This document shows positions 55,721 through 64,000 of a stretch of 64,000 bases of DNA, one piece after another. The notes below the pieces were generated by a model. That model did not search any database and was not told where the DNA came from. It saw nothing but the letters and a program-made list of their open reading frames with translations. Source of the DNA: Ditylenchus dipsaci (Eukaryota > Nematoda > Chromadorea > Rhabditida > Anguinidae); NCBI GenBank assembly GCA_004194705.1, contig SADC01000896.1, positions 1 through 64,000 of the forward strand, read 5' to 3'. Numbering within the stretch: position 1 is the first letter of the stretch; each line of letters begins with the position of its first letter. A program made the translations under genes and the position numbers.

Positions 55721-57964
55721 ATGGGAAATAAGATAAAAAGTCACAAACTTTTTACGAGGAAGTCTGAAGTAAAAAATATCATTCCACTCCTTTCACTTGG
55801 TGGGGCCATCTTTCTCTCAAACTCGGCCTTTGCAGCCTCAACCTCTGAGACAACAGATGTTGAAAAAAAGCCTGAGGCACTTCTACAATTATAATTACCG
55901 CTTCACGTGCAGATGACCTTTCTACTTCTGCCAAGCAAGTGACCAAGCTAGATGAAAAACAAATTGAACTTTTTAAGAAATGGTTCATCTGGCAGTATTG
56001 CAACCGTTTTAGCAAAAGCCGTACCGGGCCTATCAGACTCAAGCCGCCATTACGATTATGGTCAACTTTACGTGGTCGTAATGCTCTCATCTTGGTGGAT
56101 GGCGTTCCAATGAACCTGACACGAGACACATCAAGAGGACTTTCAGCAATTGACCCTGAAAGCATTGCCAACATTGAAGTGATTCGAGGCAGCAACGCAA
56201 TTTATGGTGGCGTGCTTTCTGGCGGTATTATTTCAATACCACAAAAGCTGCGGGTGGCGACTATACAGCAAAAACAGTCGTTGGGCTTCAAAACCTTTAA
56301 ACAAATTTCCGTTCTAATGCTTTAAGTGGCGATATTCATCAATATTTCACAGGCAGCTTTAACGCTTTTTGACTATGCACTCGACTTTGGTTACCAACGT
56401 TTGGTAGCCCGTACGATGCAAGTGGTGGACCGTGTTGCACCTGAACCTAGTCAGGGCGATTTATATGATGCCGATGCTTACAGCGTAAGGTGGTTAAACT
56501 TGGTTATCATATTGATGACAATCAATACTTACATTTGCTGCAAACTACTATAATGCCGAGCAAGACTCAGATTATGCATCTGACACAAGTGTTAAGAATA
56601 CCCCTGCCGGAACTGTACCAGCCAAGCCATTAAAGGCTTAAAGCTTAAAGACCAGACTAAAAACAAACCAAATCTACAATTTAACCTATAACCATAAAGA
56701 CTTTTTTGGCAATAAAGTTGATGCTCAAATTTATTACCGTGACGTTTACCCGTTTTTCACATTTGACACGTGTTGCTCCAGGTAAAGTCAGCCCACGTGG
56801 TGGACAAGTGATCAGGTTTATCAAGAAAATAACGTACTCGGTAGCCGCTTAACTGTGACCGACACCGCTTGAGTTTTTAGGTGATACATCCCTAGTTTGG
56901 TGGTGGACTTTAGCCGCGAAAAAAGCGAAATGCCTTTAGATATTTTCGATCCTGATATTATGATCAATCTGGTGGCTTAGAGTTTTGTAAAAATTGGCAA
57001 CTTATTTATTTACCTGAACTTACCACGCAAAGTTTGGGTGGCTTTGTACAGTTAAAACACCGCTTTAATGACCAATGGTCAGCAGAAGCTGGTACGCGTT
57101 ATGAAGACAGCTATGCCCAAATTGATAGCTTTGTTCCTTATCACAATTAGGTAAGCCTAACCTTACACCGTTGAGGGCGGAAAAGTAAAAGCTATGCATG
57201 GTTATACAATGCTAATGTGACTTTTCTCTCCAAATGATCAACACTCGATTTATGCATCATTCAACCAAGGTTTCCAGTTGCCTGATGTCGTTGTAGTCAT
57301 TCGCAATGCCAGCACAGGTTTTAACCTTGGTTCGTCATTCTTAGAACCTGTAAAAGTTGATAACTATGAGTTAGGCTGGAAAGGAAACTTCAATAACTTT
57401 CTCTTCAGTTTAGCTGTATTCCACTCTACTTCTGGACCTTGGCGCTGTGCAACCAGTAAGTAATTAGTTTGGATATGACTAGAACGAAAGAGAAGTCAAA
57501 CTGTGTTGAACAACTTTTGACTATCTTGACGATTCCAATGTTTGGGGAACTGGTGGTAGCGTTACTTGTGGATGAAAGGCCGTGAAAAACCGCAAAACGG
57601 TACAGAACAGACATGACAGGCTTCCGTATTCCACCATTAAAACTCACAGCTTACGTTTCTTATAGTCCAACTGAAACTTGGACGAATCGTCTACAAGCTA
57701 CTTACTTCGGTTCAGAAGACTACCGCTTAAACGGTTGTAAATAGTTTTGGTCGCTATGATGTAAAATCTTATACAACAGCAGATTTAATCAGTAGCTTTG
57801 CGCTTAAAAAAAGACACTGTGACGATTGGTTTAGGAACATGTTTAACCGCAAGTAACTACCCTCTCTATAGCCAATTATTAAGTCTGGTAATAACACTAG
57901 CCATTTAGTAGCAAATGGTTGCAACGCTGAAGTTTCTTATAGCCATAAATGGTATCAAAACTGA
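55721..57964 (+). CDS. TonB-dependent siderophore receptor (frameshifted)
   Basis: This is an outer-membrane receptor. The start at 55721 gives MGNKIKSHKLFTRKSEVKNI, then a signal peptide core SLGGAIFLSNSAFAAS. The TonB box region TIIITASRADDLST and plug domain follow (KAVPGLSDSSR, LRGRNALILVDGVPMNLTRD, IEVIRGSNAIYG). The barrel includes VGRTFYQRLVARTMQVVDRV-like and FLEPVKVDNYELGWKGNF stretches, the latter a typical late-barrel block. The end SYSHKWYQN differs from the usual terminal Phe or Trp, perhaps from a lost base. About 748 residues with over 20 indels. Probably specific for the siderophore of the upstream cluster. Confidence 0.85.
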
Positions 57965-57978
57965 CATTGAATGTGTCA

Positions 57979-58010
57979 CAAAAAGAGATCCATGCGATCT
58001 CCTTTTTTAT
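57979..58010 (+). terminator. Intrinsic terminator after the receptor gene
   Basis: AAAAAGAGATC pairs with GATCTCCTTTTT (one bulge) around a short CATGC loop, followed by a T run. It lies 14 bases after the receptor stop. Confidence 0.8.
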
Positions 58011-58101
58011 TAAAAATATTAATTCCTTATCTATTTTTTCCATTATTAACCTGAGGTAAACCCACAGAACCACCCTAGCATTCTGCTAAAATTTTGTTAA
58101 C

Positions 58102-58122
58102 TTGATTTTGTTACATATTCAA
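58102..58122. promoter_or_regulatory. UmuDAb/DdrR-type SOS operator upstream of umuC
   Basis: TTGATTTTGTTACATATTCAA is a 21-base inverted-repeat site. As I recall it, the Acinetobacter operator for UmuDAb is TTGAAAAT-GT-N-AC-TTTTTCAA; 15 of 20 defined bases agree, including both ends. Acinetobacter has no LexA, and this motif controls error-prone polymerase genes there. Confidence 0.55.
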
Positions 58123-58163
58123 GATGCAACTTTTTCATCCAACACCCCTCATCCGCTGTGTTT

Positions 58164-59530
58164 ATGAAAACAATATCAATATGTAGTTTTAACCAATATT
58201 TTCATGGGGCAAATCATAATGGAAATCTCACACCGCGAATTTACGCCCTCGTAGACATTAATAATTGTTATGTGAGTTGTGAGCGACTATTTAATCCCAA
58301 ACTTATTGGCCTACCAGTCGTAGTACTTTCTAATAACGACGGATGTGTTGTATCACGTAGTGAAGAAGCAAAAAATATGGGTATCAAAATGGGTATTCCA
58401 TGGTATCAAATCGAACAAGAAGCTCTTCAAGCAGGTGTACACGTCTATTCAAGCAACTACACTTGTATGCTGAAATGTCACGTCGCTTTTTTTTCAGTTC
58501 TTGGTGAGTTTTTCTCGCCGATGATTTAGAAGCTTATTCTATAGATGAATGTTTATTCGCCTTACCCCTTACCTTCAATCTCTAGATATTCATTCTTATT
58601 GTGTCAAAGTCGTAGAAACCTTTAGAAGAATGGCTAAGCTTACCCTGTTGTATTGGCATCGGATATTTCAAAAACTCAAGCAAAATTAGCCAATCACTAT
58701 GCTAAAAAATTAGAAGCTTTAATAGAATTTGTAATTTCCTACTTTAGATCCTCTGCTTCTTGAAGACCTCATGCAACACACTCCAGTCAAAGAAGTCTGG
58801 GAATTGGCTATCATTAGTCAAACAATTAGGTAGCTATGAGATTTATTCATGCTTAGACTTAACTTTTGCCAATGAGCATATCTAGCAAAGCTTTTTCTGT
58901 GGTTATGGCACGTACCATTCGTGAGCTAAAAAGGCCAATCCTGTATTCAACTCGACGATCCTGCAATTGTCACCAAACGAATTTTAGCATCACGTAGTTT
59001 CGCTCAAGCTTTATCCAGTATTGAATTATTAAGCAAGCACTTATTTTTCTCTTAACCGAGCTCATCGCCGTTTAATGAAACAAGAACAGCTCTGTGCCTG
59101 CGTTCAAGTCATGCTTTATGAAAAATAGATAAACCACCTTAAAAAAAGCATCTTCTCAAGCGATAGGCTTAAATTATGCAACAGATGATTTATGCATATT
59201 AACAAAGCAGCCATGCAGCAAATAGATGTTTTATATAAAGAAAATAAAAAATATATAAGATTGGAGTTTTATTTTGTGTTTGCATCCTCGTCAACATCAT
59301 ATTGATGATTTATTGGCAACCTCTGAGTTGATTCAGCAAAGACAACAATTAATGCAAACCCTCAGCACAGTTCGTAACCGATTTGGCAGTCACTATTTAC
59401 AAGTCGGTTATCATTCCCGTAATCCATTTGGCACATGAAACAATGCCACCGTTCAAAAAATTATCTAACTCGATGGAATGAGTTATTGGTGATTGGAGAG
59501 AACTCTATAGCCGTTACACAAAATACATGA
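58164..59530 (+). CDS. umuC: UmuC-like error-prone DNA polymerase V subunit (frameshifted)
   Basis: UmuC is a Y-family polymerase used in SOS mutagenesis. RIYALVDINNCYVSCERLFN at about 58240 holds the first catalytic Asp. LPVVVLSNNDGCVVSRSEEA and KMGIPWYQIEQEALQAGVHV follow, then EAYSIDECF, whose Asp-Glu are the other catalytic acids, and LPCCIGIGYSKTQAKLANHY. The C-terminal part is in several frames (QHTPVKEVWGI, SFAQALSSIE, LLATSELIQQRQQLMQTL). No umuD lies beside it. The exact start (58158, 58164 or later) and stop (59530) are uncertain. About 455 codons as drawn, family about 425. Confidence 0.85.
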
Positions 59531-59759
59531 ACTGTTTTTGTCAATTCAGTTTAAAATAAGCTCCATTAAATTACTTGAAATTTTGTCATTTTTAACATTG
59601 CTAAATCATCGCAAAATTTACAATATATAAGCCGAATTTGGTATACCCTTCTGCGACGATGAAAACAAATTATAAAAATTGTAGAACATTGCCATAATAA
59701 GCAAACTTTGCAGACATCTTGCAAAGAATATTTGCAACTTTAGAGCTGGAGCAATCTGA

Positions 59760-60213
59760 ATGAGTTCGACCATTTTGGTGATTCATGGACCGAATTTGAT
59801 TTGCTGGGAAAACGCGAACCAGAAGTATATGGTCATCTTACCTTAGATGATATTAACCAACAACTTATTAGCCAGCTCAACAAGCTTCAATCACATAGAT
59901 ACTTTTCAAAGCAACTGGGAAGGTGCCATTGTTGATCGTATTCATTCAGGCACAAACTGAAGGCGTAAAACTTATTATTATTAACCCTGCTGCCCTCACC
60001 CCACTTCAGTTGCTCTACGTGATGCTCTACTTGGCGTTGCGATTCCATTCATTGAAGTTCATTTGTCTAATGTCCATGCAAGAGAGGCATTCAGACATCA
60101 TTCTTATTTATCTGATAAAGCAATTGGCGTGATTTGTGGTCTAGGTGCAAAGGCTATCGTTTGCGCTCGATTACGCTATTGAAAAATTCAACCATCTAAC
60201 CCAACTAGTTTAG
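59760..60213 (+). CDS. aroQ: AroQ, type II 3-dehydroquinate dehydratase (frameshifted)
   Basis: AroQ dehydrates 3-dehydroquinate in the shikimate pathway as a dodecamer. The start at 59760 gives [20 protein letters not shown] after one correction, with the conserved loop; then [77 protein letters not shown] and [19 protein letters not shown], where the catalytic His region is conserved. About 151 residues, normal. It lies 12 bases before accB, the common aroQ-accB-accC order. Confidence 0.92.
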
Positions 60214-60225
60214 GAATAGTCGCCC

Positions 60226-60642
60226 ATGGATATCCGCAAAGTTAAGAAACTCATCGATTTAATGATTGAGTCTGACTTGCAAGCGATCGAAGTTAAAGAA
60301 GGTGATCATCAATCGCTTTAACTCGTCGCAATCCTGTCGTTGCTGCGGCTGGTGTAGCACTTCCGGCTGCTCCTGTTGCAGAAGCACCAGTTGCAAAACA
60401 CCGCGTGGAGCAGTTGAAACTTCTCCATGGTTGGCGTGTTCTACGCTGCTCCAAGCCCGGGAAGAGCACCATTTGTTAAAGTAGGTCAAACAGTATCTGC
60501 TGGTGAAACTTTGGGTATTATTGAAGCAATGAAAATCATGAACCAATTGAAGCAACTCAAAGCGGCCGTGATTGAAGAAATTTTAGTGAAAAAATGTGAA
60601 GTTATCCAATTCGGTCAACCTTTATTCCGTTATCGCGCGTAA
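60226..60642 (+). CDS. accB: AccB, biotin carboxyl carrier protein of acetyl-CoA carboxylase (frameshifted)
   Basis: AccB carries biotin for malonyl-CoA synthesis. The start at 60226 gives [20 protein letters not shown]. An Ala/Pro-rich linker ([13 protein letters not shown]) follows. The biotinyl domain contains [20 protein letters not shown] and the biotin Lys in [14 protein letters not shown] at about 60535. It ends GQPLFRYRA. About 139 codons. Several lost bases. It is followed 16 bases later by accC. Confidence 0.94.
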
Positions 60643-60658
60643 TTACCCCGGGACGTCT

Positions 60659-62016
60659 ATGTTGCAAAAAGTTTTTAATTGCAAACCGTGGTGAAATCGC
60701 TTTACGTATTACCCGGGCTTGTAAAACATTAGGAATCAAGACTGTTGGTATCTATTCAGATGCCGACAAGGATTTGATGCATTTACGTTTTGTTTGATGA
60801 AGCAGTATGTATTGGTCCGGGCGCAAGTAGTGATAAGCTATTTAAATATCCCGGCAATTATTACTGCTGCAGAAATTACCGGTTTCTGCTATTCACCCGG
60901 GTTATGGTTTCCTTTCAGAAAATGCTGAAGTTGCTGAAATTGTAGAAAGCTCAGGCTTTACTTTTATTGGCCCACGTCCAGAACATATCCGCCTTATGGG
61001 GAATAAAGTTTCTGCGATTGTTGCCATGAAAAAGCTGGCGTACCTACTGTACCAGGTTGCGACCATTGCAGTAACCATCCACAATGCCTTGGCAGAAGCG
61101 AAGAAATCGGCTTCCCGCTTATTGTTAAAGCGGCTTCTGGTGTGGTGGTCGTGGTATGCGTATTGTTGAGCGTGTAGATACACTACTTGATCAGTTCAAG
61201 CAGCGCAGCGCGATGCAGAAATGTGGTTCGGTGATGATACCGTTTACATGGAACGCTTCTTACAAAAACCTCGCCATGTCGAAGTTCAAGTTCTTGGTGA
61301 TGGTAATGGTCATGCAATTCATTTATATGACCGTGACTGTTCATTACAACGTCGCCATCAAAAGTACTAGAAGAAGCACCTGCACCAAACCTACCAGAGC
61401 AAGCTCGAGCTGATATTTTAGAAGCTTGTGTTCATGCATGTCAGTTGATGCAGTATCGTGGTGCTGGTACGTTTGAATTCTTATTTGAAGACGGTGAATT
61501 CTTCTTTATTGAATGAATACTCGTGTTCAGGTTGAGCACCCTGTAACTGAAATGGTTACCGGTGTCGATATTATTGAACAACAGTTACGTATTGCTGGTG
61601 GCCTAGACTAGAGCTTCAACAAGAAGATATCAAGTTCAAGGACATGCAATTGAATGCCGTATCAATGCAGAGATCCTACAACCTTCTTACCTTCACCAGG
61701 TAAAATTGAAAGTTTCTATGCGCCAGGCGGCGCTGGTATTCGTTTAGATTCTCATATCTACCCAGAATACAGCATTCCACCTTACTATGACTCTATGATT
61801 GCTAAATTGATTTCTCATGGTAAAGACCGTGAAACTTCAATTGCTCGTATGCGTCAAGCACTAGATGAAATGATCCTTACGGAATTAAAACAAATATTCC
61901 TCTACATAAAGATCTATTTTGCAAGATAAGAGTTTCTGCTCTCAAGCAATGGATATCCATTACCTTGAAAACACTTGTTAAAGCAAGTGGAAGAAAAGAA
62001 AGCTGAAACTGCATAA
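60659..62016 (+). CDS. accC: AccC, biotin carboxylase (frameshifted)
   Basis: AccC carboxylates biotin on AccB with ATP and bicarbonate. The start at 60659 gives [60 protein letters not shown] and an ATP-grasp centre ([20 protein letters not shown]) follow. [20 protein letters not shown] and [20 protein letters not shown] are typical. The [16 protein letters not shown] block holds catalytic residues. It ends EEKKAETA. About 452 residues. A terminator follows. Confidence 0.94.
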
Positions 62017-62021
62017 TAAAA

Positions 62022-62050
62022 AAAAGCCTCTTATTTTAAGAGGCTTTTTA
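62022..62050. terminator. Terminator between accC and convergent gene
   Basis: AAAAGCCTCTTA pairs perfectly with TAAGAGGCTTTT around a three-base loop, flanked by A and T runs, so it works in both directions. It ends accC and the convergent minus-strand gene. Confidence 0.9.
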
Positions 62051-62538
62051 TATCAACCATTTTATGGTAATACCGACGTAAAGTGGCAAAGCACTGCTCA
62101 CCCTTAGCTGTTGAACAGAAATTGATTGTATGGTCGTTTTTCCATTGTACAAAATATTGTGAGACATCACCTGTTTGGTCTTGTTTTCTGACCAGAACAA
62201 TCTACTTTATTATTATCAAATTTAATTTGCATTACTAAAGCAGCTAGCTGTTCTTTAGGATCATCAGATGATTGATATTCATAAATACCATAAGACCATT
62301 CCTGACCTTTTGATCACTACATCATTACTACTACGAAAGTTATAATATTCCACACATTTCTTATTATTTGGAATTTCCATTCCCCATAATCCCATAATTT
62401 CAGGGCGCGTAACAATACGTATAGCATTAGGATTACTTGCGGTCCGAAACGGGTTGTTCAGCTGGCTGTTGAGTAGCCGTTTCTGCCACAGCTAAACCAG
62501 AACAAGCCCACAATATCCAATATATAAATATTTTTCAT
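62048..62538 (-). CDS. Exported hypothetical protein (frameshifted)
   Basis: The ATG at 62538 gives MKNIYILDI and, after one shift, a signal peptide ending CSGLAVAETATQQPAEQP. The mature part reads PNAIRIVTRPEIMGLWGMEI, NKKCVEYYNFRSSNDVV, EWSYGIYEYQSSDDPKEQLA and CSTAKGEQCFATLRRYY with two to four Cys. It looks like a small periplasmic protein of about 160 residues. No known family. The exact stop is uncertain because several frames end around 62048-62065. Confidence 0.6.
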
Positions 62539-62661
62539 AGATTATTAATCATTAAACGCATGAAGTTAAGTTAGCATATTTTTTGACAAAATCACTGCTC
62601 CATAACCATATAAAAACAATATTTTCAACTGTAACGTGTCACAACAAGTCATCAAACAATT

Positions 62662-63876
62662 TTATATTACTTGCTTTTTCAATATAAATTCTTTGTTTTG
62701 CATGATCTCAGGCTTAGGTAGTTGAAGAATCGACTTGTTTCGGAAGCCACTTTACAAAGCACAAACCTAAGAGCACAACCGCTGGCACACATAAAGATGA
62801 GTTCACCAGAAAGAATTTTCCAGAAATGCCCAGCCAGAACACTACCGAAAGCTACACCTAACCCCCACATGGTACTATAAAGTGCTTGTCCACGCCCTGC
62901 TGTCCAGCAGAAAAGTTTTGAAAAATAACTCTCATTGCGATCAAGTGAATAAAACCAAAACTAAAGGCATGTAAGCACTGCGCAAAAAGTTGACAATAAA
63001 ATAATGTGAAAATACTTGCAACTAGCATCCAACGTATGCTCGTCACTAGCAGACACACTATCACTAAACTGCGCCACGAAAAACGTTGAAAAATCTTTGA
63101 GGCATTGAAAACATAAAATTTCAGCAAAAACGCCTGGCCCATAAAAATCCAATTTCAGTCGTACTGAAATTCAAAGATTTCAGAAAATTACTATAAAAAA
63201 CTATAAAAAGGCGCATGTGAAAAAAGTAGAATAAATTCAATTGCAAAAATGCAGCCACTGTTGGGCGCTTAAGAACAGGAAATAAAGGTTCTAAATATTT
63301 TTGGGAAGTAGGCGCGCTATCAGGTTCGCGGATTGTGAAAGACCAAATAAACGCTAGAGACGCGATAATTAATAGTAAAATTGGGAGCATTGAAATATGC
63401 ACTATTTCTAAAATAGCCCCAATAGTGAATACCCCAACAATAAACCCAACCGATCCCCACTTACGAATTTTGCCGTAGAGTTTAGCTTTTTGATCACCCA
63501 CCAAAAATAAAGTCACTCCCTCAAATTGAGCTAAAATCGCATTTTGAAAGAAAACTAAAAATAAGCATAAGCAAAGGCAACTGATTGAAAAGTATTTTGC
63601 ACTATAAAAATAGCCAACCATATACATGACTCCATCCAAGTTGCTATCCGAACAAGCAACATCCGCTTACCAGATTTATCAGCAATCCAACCCCAAACTA
63701 AAGGCGCAAAAAAAACGAGTTACAATCGCAATTGATGATAAAACACCAATTTCTTGATAATTAAATCCCTGATCTTGAAGATATAAATTCCAATACGGCA
63801 TGAATGTACCTACAATGGAATAGTAGAAAAAGTAGAATCCACCGAGTCGAGTTTGGATAGTAAGTGGTTGAAACAA
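62662..63876 (-). CDS. MFS transporter, MFS_1-like family (frameshifted)
   Basis: A twelve-helix transporter like the 3-phenylpropionate/nucleoside permease group. I use the TTG at 63876 (MFQPLTIQTRLGGFYFFYYS), with AAAGG upstream; an ATG at 63900 would need one correction. FMPYWNLYLQDQGFNYQEIG, DKSGKRMLLVRIATW, QFEGVTLFLVGDQKAKLYGK and IRKWGSVGFIVGVFTIGAIL identify the family. The C-terminal half contains FSFGFIHLIAMRVIFQNFSA and STMWGLGVAFGSVLAGHFWK. The end needs a frame change near 62715, with TAA at 62662. About 404 residues. Substrate unknown. Confidence 0.8.
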
Positions 63877-64000
63877 TTTATAACCTTTGTATTTTCATGA
63901 GGTTAAATTCGGGATAGCTGTCACGCATGTAGCCATTTGTCTTTAGTACTACTAAGCATCCACAAATTTCGATTCGTAGATTCACCGAATAAAATACAAT

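Noticed and set aside
55779..56195. Open frame of 138 codons on the minus strand
   Set aside because: It lies opposite the plug domain of the TonB receptor, whose motifs are clear on the plus strand.
1..64000. Insertion sequences, prophage, CRISPR array, tRNA or rRNA genes
   Set aside because: I looked for transposase motifs, regular repeats with spacers and RNA-gene signatures and saw none that I could support.

Overview
The window is a piece of an Acinetobacter chromosome, most likely from the calcoaceticus-baumannii complex. The evidence is low GC, the order rimO-pyrH-frr-uppS-cdsA-dxr-rseP-bamA-skp-lpxD with rimO where most bacteria have rpsB-tsf, protein sequences close to those I know from A. 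baumannii (RimO, FumC, NtrC, MoaA), and an apparent UmuDAb-type SOS operator. Species is an inference. Almost every gene, essential ones included, is broken by one to many single-base indels, mostly deletions. This looks like an uncorrected long-read assembly. I therefore give each gene as one full-length feature and do not call these genes pseudogenes. Start and end positions come from the frames at each terminus.

Layout. 1-8681 (minus): envelope and core genes lpxD, skp, bamA, rseP, dxr, cdsA, uppS, frr and pyrH, with four 1-4 base stop/start overlaps. 8731-16100: rimO; divergent ntrB-ntrC behind a cluster of NtrC-like half-sites; a TetR regulator; argF; an unknown gene; ispF. 16219-18350: a small exported protein, then dadA under a tandem glycine riboswitch. 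18503-21903: small accessory genes, including a BLUF blue-light sensor and an alpha/beta hydrolase. 22256-29023: fumC, a galE-like epimerase, the tusDCB-tusE sulfur relay genes, a divergent EamA exporter/MocR regulator pair, and an HxlR regulator.

29227-45740 is a nitrate assimilation and molybdenum cofactor island. moeA, fused moaC-moaB, moaE, moaD, moaA, an FdhF-like molybdoenzyme and mobA follow nirB, a NirD/FAD-reductase fusion and nasA, all on the minus strand. nasT (ANTAR antiterminator) and nasS (nitrate sensor) are divergent from nirB. The nirB leader carries a 23-residue open reading frame and an intrinsic terminator, which fits NasST-controlled antitermination.

46320-57964 is an iron-uptake island bounded by two Fur-box-like sites. 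Seven genes are collinear with Staphylococcus sbnABCDEFG: a Dap-forming pair, three NIS synthetases, an MFS exporter and a citrate-synthase-like aldolase. A TonB-dependent receptor follows. No homologue of the decarboxylase SbnH or of SbnI is present, so the product may be staphyloferrin-B-like but not identical. This is the most interesting system here.

58102-63876: umuC behind the SOS operator, aroQ-accB-accC, an exported protein of unknown function, and an MFS transporter.
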